DNA from: Castellaniella sp034675905 | GTDB taxonomy: Bacteria > Pseudomonadota > Gammaproteobacteria > Burkholderiales > Burkholderiaceae_B | Direction: 5' to 3' | Length of the DNA: 64,000 nucleotides | Assembly: GCF_034675905.1 (NCBI RefSeq) | Contig: NZ_JAUCCV010000004.1 | Span: 1-64,000, forward strand | Part shown: piece by piece, positions 36,796-45,872 of the stretch | Layout of the letters: every line of letters starts with the position of its first letter | Numbering within the stretch: position 1 is the stretch's first letter | The notes under the pieces: model-generated | The model's database searches: none | What the model was told of the DNA's origin: nothing | Seen by the model: the letters and a program-made list of their open reading frames with translations, nothing else | Made by a program: the position numbers and the translations under genes

Positions 36796-37511
36796 CAGCG
36801 GCCCGCCAGGCTGCCGCCCCCATCCACGCCGAGTTCCTGACCGGTGATGAAGGCGGCCTCGTCGCTGAGCAGAAAGACCACGGCGGCGGCGACCTCATCG
36901 GCCTGGGCCAAGCGGCCCAAGGGAATGGAAGCCAGCACGGCGCGTTCGGCCTCGCTGCCCACCGGATATTCGGCCCGGAACAAGCCGGTTTCCACGGGTC
37001 CCGGCGACACGGCATTGACGGTCACGCCGTAAGGCGCTAATTCCAGCGCCCAGGTGCGCGTGCATCCCAGCAGCGCGCTTTTGGCCGCCGAATAGCTGGT
37101 ATGCCCCGCCGAGCCATAGACCGCACGGCTGCACAGATTGACGATGCGACCGGCCTTGCGGGCTTTCATGCCCGGCACAAAAGCCTGTACCGCTTGCACG
37201 GCGACGCGCACGTTCAGGTCGAACGCCTGATACAAGGACGCCAGATCGACCTCGCCCAGGGGTTCCGGCATCACAGGCCCGACGCAGTTGACCACGGCGT
37301 CGACCGGATATTTTTCGCGGATCACCCGCAGCAGTTCCTCCGTTTCACCGGCATTGGCCAGATCACAGGCATACAGATAGCCGGGAAAATCGATGTCCGC
37401 CGTATGGCGGGCTAAACCCACCACATGGCAGCCCTGATCGGCCAAGCGCTGGCTGACGGCCCAGCCGATGCCTTTGGTCGCGCCCGTGACGAGCACACAG
37501 CTATTTTTCAT
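36795..37511 (-). CDS. Short-chain dehydrogenase/reductase (FabG-like)
   Basis: NAD(P)-dependent oxidoreductase of the classical SDR type, 238 residues. The cofactor loop TGATKGIG is at residues 9-16. NCVGPVMPE stands in place of the usual NNAG. The catalytic Ser is in NLCSRAVYGS, and Tyr-x-x-x-Lys in TSYSAAKSALLG is near residue 142. GPVETGLF and ITGQELGVDGGGSLAG close the fold. The substrate is unknown; FabG-like 3-oxoacyl reduction is possible but the replacement of NNAG and the lack of fatty-acid genes nearby leave it open. Coupled to radA by a one-base overlap. Confidence 0.85.
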   Translation of the reverse strand: MKNSCVLVTGATKGIGWAVSQRLADQGCHVVGLARHTADIDFPGYLYACDLANAGETEELLRVIREKYPVDAVVNCVGPVMPEPLGEVDLASLYQAFDLNVRVAVQAVQAFVPGMKARKAGRIVNLCSRAVYGSAGHTSYSAAKSALLGCTRTWALELAPYGVTVNAVSPGPVETGLFRAEYPVGSEAERAVLASIPLGRLAQADEVAAAVVFLLSDEAAFITGQELGVDGGGSLAGR

Positions 37512-37533
37512 GGGAAGGTCCTTGGAAACGGCA

Positions 37534-38649
37534 TTACAGTTCGCGGCGCGGCACCCGGGGCGCCACCGCGCACAAAAGTTCGTAGCCGATGGTACCGCAG
37601 GCCAGCGCGACTTCGTCCACCGACGGCCCGCCCTGGCCCCACAACACGACGGGGGAGCCTACCCCGGCCGCCGGCACCGGGTCCAAGTCCACCGCCAGCA
37701 TGTCCATGGACACCCGGCCCACCAGCCGCGTGCGCACCCCGGCCACCGTGATCGGCGTGCCGGTTTCAGCGTGACGGGGATAGCCATCGGCATAGCCGCA
37801 AGCCACGATGCCGACCCGCATGGGATGCGGCGCGCGGAAAACCTGTCCATAGCCGACGGCTTCGCCTGCCGGCACCGTATGCACGCTGATCACCTGGGCG
37901 CTGAGCGTCATGGCAGGCCGCAGGCCGAAGGCATCGGCGGGCTGGTCGGCAAACGGCGACGCGCCATACAGGCAGATGCCCGGGCGCACCCACTGATCTC
38001 CACCCGCCACCCCGGCAGCCAACCCCGGCGTCAGGGTCGCCGCCGAATTACAGACGCTGACCGCACCGGGCAGCCCTTGCGTCACATCCTGGAAACAAGC
38101 CAGTTGTTCCTGCGTCAGGGTCGCGTCGTCATCGGCCCGCGCAAAATGCGTCATCTTGCCCAAGGTCCCCAACACACCCACCGTCTGCAGCGCCTGGGCG
38201 CGGGCATAGGCATCCCGGTATTCGCCCGGCTGGAAACCCAGCCGATGCATGCCGGTGTTCAGTTTCACCAGGGCATCGAGCGGCGCGCGCACCAGGCCGG
38301 CTTCCAGCATGTCGAGCTGTTCCGCGCAATGAATCGTGGTGCTCAGGCAATAACGGAACAGGACATCCAGATCGGCAGGCTCGAAAAAGCCTTCGAGCAG
38401 CAGGATCGGTCCGGTCCAGCCCAATTCACGGCAGCGCACGGCCTCGTCCAGATCCAGCATGGCCAGGCCGTCTGCCTGGGAAAATCCGCGCACGGCGGCA
38501 GCGATGCCATGACCGTAGCCATGTGATTTCATGACCGCCCAGATGGAAGGCGATCGGTTCGGGTCGTCCTGCGCCAGGCGCTGCGCCACGGTCTGCAGAT
38601 TATGAGCCAGGGCATTGGTATCGATAGTCGCCAGAATCGGACGCGGCAT
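37534..38649 (-). CDS. alr: Alanine racemase
   Basis: PLP enzyme interconverting L- and D-alanine, supplying D-Ala for peptidoglycan. 371 residues. The PLP lysine is Lys41 in WAVMKSHGYGHG (family AVVKANAYGHG). KLNTGMHRLGF is near residue 130 and CNSAATL near 197. The second catalytic tyrosine lies in GYGQVFRA near 263, and RVSMDMLAVDLDPVP follows. First gene of the minus-strand alr-SDR-radA-tauE-kdkA series and divergent from hpnC. Whether it is the biosynthetic Alr or catabolic DadX cannot be decided; no dadA is adjacent. Confidence 0.93.
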   Translation of the reverse strand: MPRPILATIDTNALAHNLQTVAQRLAQDDPNRSPSIWAVMKSHGYGHGIAAAVRGFSQADGLAMLDLDEAVRCRELGWTGPILLLEGFFEPADLDVLFRYCLSTTIHCAEQLDMLEAGLVRAPLDALVKLNTGMHRLGFQPGEYRDAYARAQALQTVGVLGTLGKMTHFARADDDATLTQEQLACFQDVTQGLPGAVSVCNSAATLTPGLAAGVAGGDQWVRPGICLYGASPFADQPADAFGLRPAMTLSAQVISVHTVPAGEAVGYGQVFRAPHPMRVGIVACGYADGYPRHAETGTPITVAGVRTRLVGRVSMDMLAVDLDPVPAAGVGSPVVLWGQGGPSVDEVALACGTIGYELLCAVAPRVPRREL

Positions 38650-38740
38650 GGGATCCTCAAAAACAGAAAAAGCGGGGCGCGTCTGCCTCGCTAACCTGGG
38701 CTGATCGCCCCTCCAAGGCCGCTTCCCGGCCCTGGGTCAG

Positions 38741-38746
38741 TATACT
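38741..38746 (+). promoter_or_regulatory. -10 box candidate of hpnC, implying a near-leaderless transcript
   Basis: TATACT ends nine bases before the ATG at 38755. If used, transcription would start at about 38753, leaving almost no 5' leader. No Shine-Dalgarno precedes the ATG either. The -35 region is poor. Confidence 0.4.
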
Positions 38747-38754
38747 GCCGGATC

Positions 38755-39648
38755 ATGGCTGTCGATCATTACGAAAACTTCCCCGTCGCCTCGATTCTGC
38801 TGCCGGCGCCTCTGCGCCCGGCGGTGCGCAACCTGTACGCCTTTGCACGAGGAGCCGACGATCTGGCCGACGAAGGCGATGCCGAACCGGCGACCCGACA
38901 GGCTGCCCTGGAATCCTGGCGATCCGCCATCCAGGACCTGGGGGCGCACCGCACCGTCCGCACGCCGCTGTCCGCTCCGGATCGAACCCTGTTCGAGCAA
39001 CTGGGCCAGACCATCGCTGATCACCAGCTGCCGATCCAGCCCTTTCTGGATCTGCTGTCCGCCTTTTTGCAGGACCTGAGCGTTTCCTGCTATGACAACG
39101 AACCTGCCCTGATGGACTACTGCAGCCGGTCCGCCAACCCGGTGGGCCGCTTGATGCTGCATCTGTTCGGCGCCACATCAGCGCAGGACATGGATCAATC
39201 GGACGCCATCTGCACCGGCCTGCAGCGCGTGAATTTCTGCCAGGACGTGGCATTGGACCAAGCCAAGGGTCGCTGCTACATCCCGCTGGACTGCCTGGCC
39301 CGCCACGAAGTCACCCTGCCGGCCCTGGCCGACCTGTGCCGATCCCGTCCGCGCCAGGCGCCGGCAGCCTGGCAAGCCGTGCTGCGGGAACAGATTATGC
39401 AGGCCCGCCGCCTGCTGCTGAACGGCAGCCCCCTGGCCTGGCGCCTGCCCGGGCGCATCGGCTGGGAACTGCGCCTGGTCATCCATGGCGGTCTGCGCAT
39501 CCTGGAAATGCTGGAAGCCGGCGGCTACAACCCTTATGCCGACCGGCCCATCCTGACTCGGCGTGACGGTCTCCTGCTATGCTGGCGCGCATTCTGCCGG
39601 CCTCGTCCCCAACCGGCCACCGCCCTGCCCCACCACCATGAGCCCTGA
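38755..39648 (+). CDS. hpnC: Hydroxysqualene synthase HpnC
   Basis: Works after HpnD: converts presqualene diphosphate to hydroxysqualene in the three-enzyme bacterial squalene route. 297 residues of the squalene/phytoene synthase fold. The N-terminus is NFPVASILLPAPLRPAVRNL. The first acidic motif, FARGADDLADEGD, is near residue 32, YCSRSANPVGRLMLHLFG near 122, and the second acidic motif NFCQDVALDQAKGRCYIPL near 162. First of three overlapping genes hpnC-hpnD-hpnE. The C-terminal tail ends HHHEP and overlaps hpnD by 11 bases. Confidence 0.93.
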   Translation: MAVDHYENFPVASILLPAPLRPAVRNLYAFARGADDLADEGDAEPATRQAALESWRSAIQDLGAHRTVRTPLSAPDRTLFEQLGQTIADHQLPIQPFLDLLSAFLQDLSVSCYDNEPALMDYCSRSANPVGRLMLHLFGATSAQDMDQSDAICTGLQRVNFCQDVALDQAKGRCYIPLDCLARHEVTLPALADLCRSRPRQAPAAWQAVLREQIMQARRLLLNGSPLAWRLPGRIGWELRLVIHGGLRILEMLEAGGYNPYADRPILTRRDGLLLCWRAFCRPRPQPATALPHHHEP

Positions 39649-40501
39649 CGAATATTGCCAACACAAGGCCGCCCAAAGCGGGTCGAGCTTTTATTACTCA
39701 TTCCTGTTCCTGCCCCCCGAACGACGGCGGGCGATTACGGCGCTGTATGCCTTCTGCCGCGAGGTCGACGACATCGTCGACGAGATCAGCGAGGCTTCCG
39801 TCGCCCGCATGAAACTGGCCTGGTGGCGCGGCCAGGTGGAACAGATGTTCGGCGGCACGCCGGATCACCCGGTGGCCATCGCCTTGCAGCGCCACCTGGA
39901 ACCCTGCCGCCTGCGCCCCGATCCGTTCTACGCCATCATCGAGGGCATGGAAATGGACCTGGACCAATTCCGCTACGCCGACTGGGAAGCCCTGCGCCAG
40001 TATTGCTGGCGTGCGGCCGGCGTCGTGGGTGATCTATCGGCCAGCATCTTCGGCTACACCGATCCGCGCACCCTGGCATACGCCGAGACCCTGGGCCTGG
40101 CTTTTCAAATGACGAACATCATCCGCGACGTGGGCGACGATGCCCGCCGGGGCCGCATCTATCTGCCAGCCGACGAGATGGCGCAACACGGCGTCACCGT
40201 GGACGACATCCTGGATGGCCGCCACACCGAAGGTTTTACCGCCCTGATGCAACAACAGACCCAGCGCGCCCGCAGCCTGTACCGGGACGCCATGCGCCTG
40301 CTGCCCGAGGCCGATCGCCGCGCGCAGCGGCCAGGCCTGATGATGACGGCGATCTACCATACGCTGCTGGACGAAATCGAGCGCGACGGCTGGCACGTGC
40401 TGAATCAGCGCATCGCCCTGACGCCGATCCGCAAATTCTGGCTGGCCTGGAAAGTCTGGGTCAGCGGCGGCCAGGGTTTGGTGCGCCGTCTGGCGGCATG
40501 A
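39638..40501 (+). CDS. hpnD: Presqualene diphosphate synthase HpnD
   Basis: Joins two farnesyl diphosphates to presqualene diphosphate. 287 residues from MSPDEYCQHKAAQSGSSFYY. The start at 39638 lies inside the hpnC end; the frame runs open further upstream but without conserved sequence. First aspartate-rich motif YAFCREVDDIVDE is near residue 40, CWRAAGVVGDLSASIFGY near 123, and the second, NIIRDVGDDARRGRIYLP, near 158. It overlaps hpnE by four bases. Confidence 0.94.
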   Translation: MSPDEYCQHKAAQSGSSFYYSFLFLPPERRRAITALYAFCREVDDIVDEISEASVARMKLAWWRGQVEQMFGGTPDHPVAIALQRHLEPCRLRPDPFYAIIEGMEMDLDQFRYADWEALRQYCWRAAGVVGDLSASIFGYTDPRTLAYAETLGLAFQMTNIIRDVGDDARRGRIYLPADEMAQHGVTVDDILDGRHTEGFTALMQQQTQRARSLYRDAMRLLPEADRRAQRPGLMMTAIYHTLLDEIERDGWHVLNQRIALTPIRKFWLAWKVWVSGGQGLVRRLAA

Positions 40502-41805
40502 GCGTCGCCATCGTCGGCGCGGGTTGGGCCGGCCTGACTGCTGCCGTGCAATTGCACCGGGCCGGGGTTCCGGTCCAGGTCTTCGAAGCGGCGGCACAGG
40601 TCGGCGGCAGAGCCCGCCCGGTAACGCATCCGACGCTGGGCATGCAGACGGACAACGGCCAGCACATCCTGCTGGGCGCCTACCGCGACACCCTGGCGCT
40701 GATGCACTCCCTGGGAGTGGACCCGCACGACGCCTGCCATATCCAGCCGCTGAACCTGCAATCCGCCGACGGACAGCTGCGCCTGGGATTCTGGCCGCTG
40801 CCCGCACCCGCCCACCGCCTGGGGGCGCTGATCGGCAGCCGGGGGCTGGCAGGCTGGCGCGGTCGACACCACCTGTGGCGCGTGCTCCGCACCCTGGACC
40901 CCGAGCGCCTCGATACCCGGCTGACGGCAGCGGATTGGCTGCAACAACTGGGATGCCCGCCGGCTCTGCTGGATCGCCTGTGGACGCCGCTGTGCCTGGC
41001 GGCCACCAACACGCCGCTGGCACGCACCGAGGCCCGGCTGTTCGTCCGCGTCCTGAGAGACAGCCTGGGCGCAGGCGCCACCGCCAGCCGCATGCTGATC
41101 CCCCGCCAGCAGCTGCACGATCTATGGCCGCGACAGGCCTGTCAGTTGCTGGGCAGCCGCCTGAAACGGCAGCGGGTGCAAGCGATCACCCCTGCCCCGG
41201 ACGGCGGCTGGCAGGTGGATGGCGGTCATTACGATCAGTTGATCCTGGCTGCGCCCGCGCACGAAACACGGCGCCTGATCAGCCCCCTGCCGCACGCTGA
41301 ACCTTATCTGTCGGACTGGCCCGCACTGGATCACGCCGCCATCGGTACGGTCAGCTTGCGCCTGGAGCGCCCCTGGGAATCGGGGCAGGCCATGGTCTTG
41401 CTATGGGATGATCCCGCCCGACACGCCTGGGGGCAATGGCTGTTTGACCGCAGCGCCACAGCCCTGTCCGCCGAGGATCGCTGCCTGGTCCACATTGTCA
41501 TCGGCGCAGCCGACCGCTACGCCGGTCAGGACACCGCACAGATCATCGCCGGCACGGTGGCGCAGATCGGCGCCCAGGCCCGCCGCCCCCTGCCCCCCAT
41601 CGTGGCCCAGGCCCTGATCACCGAGAAACGGGCGACCTTCGATGTGACGCCGGGGCTGCGCCGCCCCGACACCCGGACCCCCTGGCCTGGCCTGCTGCTG
41701 GCTGGCGACTGGACCGACACCGGCTACCCGGCGGTGTTGGAAGGCGCCGTGCGCAGCGGGCTGGCCGCAGCAAGATCAGTGACAGCCGCTGTGAAGTGTC
41801 GCTGA
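40498..41805 (+). CDS. hpnE: Hydroxysqualene dehydroxylase HpnE
   Basis: FAD enzyme reducing hydroxysqualene to squalene. 435 residues of the amine-oxidase/phytoene-desaturase fold. The N-terminal Rossmann motif is VAIVGAGWAGLTAAVQLHRA. DNGQHILLGAYRDTL near residue 52 is the HpnE pattern, TPLCLAATNTPLARTEARLF is near 163, and the C-terminal FAD contact LLLAGDWTDTGYPAVLEGAV near 400. It ends seven bases from the convergent thrC. A squalene-hopene cyclase is not in the window, so hopanoid production is inferred only. Confidence 0.92.
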   Translation: MSVAIVGAGWAGLTAAVQLHRAGVPVQVFEAAAQVGGRARPVTHPTLGMQTDNGQHILLGAYRDTLALMHSLGVDPHDACHIQPLNLQSADGQLRLGFWPLPAPAHRLGALIGSRGLAGWRGRHHLWRVLRTLDPERLDTRLTAADWLQQLGCPPALLDRLWTPLCLAATNTPLARTEARLFVRVLRDSLGAGATASRMLIPRQQLHDLWPRQACQLLGSRLKRQRVQAITPAPDGGWQVDGGHYDQLILAAPAHETRRLISPLPHAEPYLSDWPALDHAAIGTVSLRLERPWESGQAMVLLWDDPARHAWGQWLFDRSATALSAEDRCLVHIVIGAADRYAGQDTAQIIAGTVAQIGAQARRPLPPIVAQALITEKRATFDVTPGLRRPDTRTPWPGLLLAGDWTDTGYPAVLEGAVRSGLAAARSVTAAVKCR

Positions 41806-41812
41806 GAAACCG

Positions 41813-43213
41813 CTACAGCGCGTGCTGACGCACGTAATCGGCCACCTGCTGCACATCGCAGTCCATGATCTCGACCCGCTGGGGGCGCTGCTGCAAATCC
41901 TGCAGACTGGCGGGCGCCTCTGGCGCCTGACCCGTCGCTTCCTGGATCGTCTCGGCGAATTTCGCCGGCAAGGCGGTTTCCAGCACCAGCATGGGGACGC
42001 CGGGCTCCAGATAGGCCTGAGCAACATGCACGCCATCAGCCGTATGCGGATCGATCAGCACCCCCGCCTCTTGGCGGATGGCACGGATCGTCGCCAGGCG
42101 GTCGGCGTGCGAACTGGCCCCCGCCACAAAACCGTAACGTTCGGTGAACCGGGATTTCAGATCGGACAGATCGAACTGCCCGGTCTGGCGCAGTTCGTCC
42201 ATCAAAGCCCGCACCCGGGCGGCATCCTGCCCCACGAGATCGAATACGAAACGCTCGAAATTCGAGGCCCGCGAAATATCCATCGACGGACTGGACGTGG
42301 CATAGGTCTGACTGGCCGGACGCGGGCGATAGACGCCGGTGTGAAAGAATTCTTCCAGGACGTTGTTTTCATTGGTGGCCAGCACCAGCCGGCGGATGGG
42401 CAGCCCCATCTGCCGCGCCAGATGGCCGGCCAGGATATTACCGAAGTTGCCTGAAGGCACGGCAAACGATACCGGCTGCCCCGGCCCTTGCGTCGCCCGC
42501 AGCCAGCCCCAGACGTAGTACACGATCTGCGCGGCGATCCGCGCCCAGTTGATGGAATTCACCGCCCCCAGGCGGTAGGCGCTCTTGAAATCCAGATCGC
42601 CCGCCAAGGCCTTGACAATGTCCTGGCACTCGTCAAACACGCCGTGCACGGCGATGTTATGGATATTGGCATCCTGCAGCGAATACATCTGCGCCCGCTG
42701 AAAGACGCTCATGCGCCCATGGGGCGACAGCATGAACACGGCTACCCCGCGCTTGCCGCGCAAGGCGTATTCCGCCGCCGATCCTGTGTCACCCGAGGTC
42801 GCCCCCAGGATGTTCAGGGTCTGACCGCGCTGCGCCAGCACGTATTCGAACACCTGCCCCAGGAACTGCATGGCCATGTCCTTGAAGGCCAGCGTGGGGC
42901 CTTCGGACAGCCCCAGCAACGACAGGCCGGGGCGCAAGGGCTTGATCGGCGCAATCTGCGCAAAGACGTCCGGCGCATATGCCGCCTGCGTCATGCGCAG
43001 CAGATCCGGCGCCGGAATATCGTCGATGAACAGGCCCAGGACCTGCGCCGCCAATTCGGCATAGGACAGGCCGCGCCAGGATTCCAGCGTGGCCGCGTCC
43101 AGCTGCGGCAAGGTTTCCGGCAGCGCCAAGCCTCCGTCCGGCGCCAGGCCTTCCAGCAAAATGTCACAAAAGGGCAAAGGGGCCATGCCGCCCCGGGTGG
43201 ATCGGTATTTCAA
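41813..43213 (-). CDS. thrC: Threonine synthase
   Basis: PLP enzyme making threonine from O-phosphohomoserine. 466 residues, the long (enterobacterial-type) form. The N-terminus MKYRSTRGGMAPLPFCDILL is typical. The PLP lysine is in GPTLAFKDMAMQFLG near residue 110, GATSGDTGSAAEYALRGKRG near 138, and FAVPSGNFGNILAGHLARQM near 248. Last gene of alaC-hom-thrC; it overlaps hom by four bases. Confidence 0.95.
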   Translation of the reverse strand: MKYRSTRGGMAPLPFCDILLEGLAPDGGLALPETLPQLDAATLESWRGLSYAELAAQVLGLFIDDIPAPDLLRMTQAAYAPDVFAQIAPIKPLRPGLSLLGLSEGPTLAFKDMAMQFLGQVFEYVLAQRGQTLNILGATSGDTGSAAEYALRGKRGVAVFMLSPHGRMSVFQRAQMYSLQDANIHNIAVHGVFDECQDIVKALAGDLDFKSAYRLGAVNSINWARIAAQIVYYVWGWLRATQGPGQPVSFAVPSGNFGNILAGHLARQMGLPIRRLVLATNENNVLEEFFHTGVYRPRPASQTYATSSPSMDISRASNFERFVFDLVGQDAARVRALMDELRQTGQFDLSDLKSRFTERYGFVAGASSHADRLATIRAIRQEAGVLIDPHTADGVHVAQAYLEPGVPMLVLETALPAKFAETIQEATGQAPEAPASLQDLQQRPQRVEIMDCDVQQVADYVRQHAL

Positions 43214-44514
43214 GTCAGATTCTCCACGCGCAGTCGCGTCACGTCTGAACGGACAAAAGGCTGGGCCTGCATGAGTCGCAAGGCATCGTCCACGTCGCCT
43301 TCGCGGGCCTCGTGGGTCAGGAAGATGATCTCGGCCTGATGTTCGCCGTGCGGCTGCTGGAACATCGAACCCACGGAAATGCCGGCTCCCGACAGGATGC
43401 GCGCCAGATCGGCCAGCACGCCCGGACGGTCATCGACTCGCAACCGCAGATAGAAACTGGAGCGCACCTCGACCATGGGCAGGATCGGAATATCCACGAC
43501 GGATTCCGGCTGAAAGGCCAGATGCGGCACCCGGTGTTCCGGATCAGCCATCTGCAAGCGGGCCACGTCCACCAGATCGGCCACCACGGCCGAAGCCGTC
43601 GGCAGAGACCCGGCGCCCTGCCCGTAATACATCGACAGGCCGACCACATCGCCGCGCACCAGCACGGCATTCATGGCGCCTTCGACATTGGCCAGCAGGC
43701 AATCGGCCGGCACCAGCGTCGGATGCACGCGCAATTCAATGCCTTCCGGGCGGCGGCGGGTGATGCCCAGCAATTTGATGCGGTAGCCCAGGCGCTCGGC
43801 ATGCACGATGTCTTCGGAGGCCAGGCTGGAAATGCCTTCCGTCACCGCCTTGTCGAACTGCACCGGAATGCCGAAGGCCAGCGACGCCAGCAGCGTCAGC
43901 TTATGCGCCGCATCCACGCCCTCGATGTCGAAGGTCGGGTCGGCTTCCGCATAGCCCAGGCGCTGGGCCTCGGCCAGGACCTCGCCGAACGGCAGGCCGC
44001 GCTGCCGCATTTCCGACAGGATGAAATTGGTCGTGCCATTGATGATGCCCGCCACCCACTGGATGCGGTTGGCGGTCAGGCCTTCGCGAATCGCCTTGAT
44101 GATGGGAATCCCCCCGGCCACGGCAGCCTCGAACGCCACCATCACCCCCTGGGCCTGGGCAGCGGCGAATATCTCGTTGCCATGCATGGCCAGCAGCGCC
44201 TTGTTGGCCGTGACGACGTGCTTGCCATGACGGATCGCCGCCAGCATGCAGTCTCGCGCCAAGGTGTCGCCGCCCATCAATTCAACGATGATGTCGATGT
44301 CCGGGTCCTGCGCCAGCGCCATGCCATCGGTCATGACCCTGACATCGGGCCCGACCAGTGCGCGGGCCTTGGCCACGTCGCGCACAGCCACGGCAGCCAC
44401 TTCGATGTGGCGGCCCGCGCGGCGGGCGATTTCACCGCCGTTCTGGGCCAGCACCGTCCAGACGCCGCTGCCGACGACGCCCAAGCCCAACAAACCGATA
44501 CGGATAGGTTTCAT
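43210..44514 (-). CDS. hom: Homoserine dehydrogenase
   Basis: NAD(P)H-dependent reduction of aspartate semialdehyde to homoserine. 434 residues. The Rossmann motif is IGLLGLGVVGSGVWTVL. ELMGGDTLARDCMLAAIRHG near residue 77 and VTANKALLAMHG follow; the catalytic segment FEAAVAGGIPIIKAIREGL is near 130 and GTTNFILSEM near 160. A C-terminal ACT domain starts near residue 350 (SSFYLRLRVDDRPGVLADLA), so feedback control by threonine is likely. Four-base overlaps with alaC and thrC show a tightly coupled operon. Confidence 0.95.
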   Translation of the reverse strand: MKPIRIGLLGLGVVGSGVWTVLAQNGGEIARRAGRHIEVAAVAVRDVAKARALVGPDVRVMTDGMALAQDPDIDIIVELMGGDTLARDCMLAAIRHGKHVVTANKALLAMHGNEIFAAAQAQGVMVAFEAAVAGGIPIIKAIREGLTANRIQWVAGIINGTTNFILSEMRQRGLPFGEVLAEAQRLGYAEADPTFDIEGVDAAHKLTLLASLAFGIPVQFDKAVTEGISSLASEDIVHAERLGYRIKLLGITRRRPEGIELRVHPTLVPADCLLANVEGAMNAVLVRGDVVGLSMYYGQGAGSLPTASAVVADLVDVARLQMADPEHRVPHLAFQPESVVDIPILPMVEVRSSFYLRLRVDDRPGVLADLARILSGAGISVGSMFQQPHGEHQAEIIFLTHEAREGDVDDALRLMQAQPFVRSDVTRLRVENLT

Positions 44515-45698
44515 TTCAGCAGCCCGTCCTTACGGAACATGTCCTTGATGCCGCGCACCGCCTGACGGGTGCGCTGTTCGTTCTCGATCAATGCAAAGCG
44601 CACGTACTCGTCCCCATAATCGCCGAAACCGATGCCGGGCGACACGGCGACCTTGGCCTCGGCCAACAGGCGCTTGGAAAATTCCAGCGAGCCCTGCGCC
44701 CGGTAAGGTTCCGGGATATGCGCCCAGATATACATGGATGCCTTGGGCACATCCACCAGCCAACCGGCCTCGTGCAAGCCGCGGGCCAGCACGTCGCGGC
44801 GGCGGCGGTACTGCTCGACGACTTCCGCCACGCAGTCCTGCGGGCCTTCCAAAGCGGCAATGGCCGCCACCTGGATCGGCGTGAACGTACCGTAATCGTG
44901 ATAGCTCTTGATGCGCGCCAGCGCATGGACCAGTTCGCGGTTGCCGACCATGAAGCCGATGCGCCAGCCCGCCATGTTGTAGCTTTTACTCATGGTGAAA
45001 AATTCCACCGCCACATCCCGCGCACCCGGCACCTGCATGATGGACGGCGCCACGTAGCCGTCGAACGTGATGTCGGCATAGGCCAGGTCATGCACGACCA
45101 GAATATTGTGTTCCCGCGCCAGCGCCACGATGCGCTCGAAGAAGGACAACTCGACGCACTGCGCCGTCGGGTTGCTGGGAAAACCCAGAATCATCATCTT
45201 GGGCTTGGGGATGGCCTCGCGCACGGCGCGTTCGATTTCCTCGAAGAAATCCAGGCCCGGCGTCATGGGCACCGAGCGGATATTGGCGCCGGCGATGACC
45301 GCCCCATAGATGTGAATGGGATAGCTGGGATTGGGCACCAGGACGGTGTCGCCCCGGTCCAGGGTCGCCAGCATCAGATGCGCCAGACCCTCTTTCGAGC
45401 CGATGGTCACGATGGCTTCGCTATCCGGGTCGAAATCCACCCCGTAGCGGCGCTGATACCAGCTGGTGATCGCCCTGCGCAGACGGGGAATGCCTTTGGA
45501 CACCGAATAGCCATGGGTGTCTTCACGCTCGGCGACTTCGACCAGCTTGTCGACGATATGCTTGGGGGTCGGGCCGTCGGGATTGCCCATGGACATGTCG
45601 ATGATGTCCTCGCCGCGCCGCCGGGCGGCCATCTTCAGTTCCCCAGTGATGTTGAACACATAGGGGGGCAGGCGCTCGATGCGCGGGAAGGTCGTCAT
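44511..45698 (-). CDS. alaC: Alanine aminotransferase (AlaC-type, class I aminotransferase)
   Basis: PLP aminotransferase, probably pyruvate/glutamate-alanine. 395 residues. The N-terminus FPRIERLPPYVFNITGEL and DIIDMSMGNPDGPTP fit AlaC/AlaA rather than aspartate aminotransferases. The PLP lysine is in FFTMSKSYNMAGWRIGFM near residue 237, GFPSNPTAQ near 170, and the carboxylate-binding Arg in YVRFALIENEQRTRQA near 370. It is first in the operon with hom and thrC, a setting that links it to aspartate-family amino acid synthesis. The true amino donor is not readable. Confidence 0.88.
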   Translation of the reverse strand: MTTFPRIERLPPYVFNITGELKMAARRRGEDIIDMSMGNPDGPTPKHIVDKLVEVAEREDTHGYSVSKGIPRLRRAITSWYQRRYGVDFDPDSEAIVTIGSKEGLAHLMLATLDRGDTVLVPNPSYPIHIYGAVIAGANIRSVPMTPGLDFFEEIERAVREAIPKPKMMILGFPSNPTAQCVELSFFERIVALAREHNILVVHDLAYADITFDGYVAPSIMQVPGARDVAVEFFTMSKSYNMAGWRIGFMVGNRELVHALARIKSYHDYGTFTPIQVAAIAALEGPQDCVAEVVEQYRRRRDVLARGLHEAGWLVDVPKASMYIWAHIPEPYRAQGSLEFSKRLLAEAKVAVSPGIGFGDYGDEYVRFALIENEQRTRQAVRGIKDMFRKDGLLK

Positions 45699-45872
45699 GG
45701 TGGTCCTCGGACTGGGCAGGAAAGGAATCGACAGCAGTTAATTGCAGTGCAGCAAACTCAGTAATCTAGCGCATGCGCCTGTGACTCGCAAATCCGGCGT
45801 GCAACATCCCGCCCCCGCAGACTCCAGTCTTGCCGGCACTGCGCTATCATCACAAGAACTCTGGAGCGCTCC

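Noticed and set aside
45730..45763. Palindrome-like GCAGTTAATTGCAGTGCAGC upstream of alaC as a regulator site
   Set aside because: Only short imperfect symmetry, no known regulator consensus, and no clear promoter in register.
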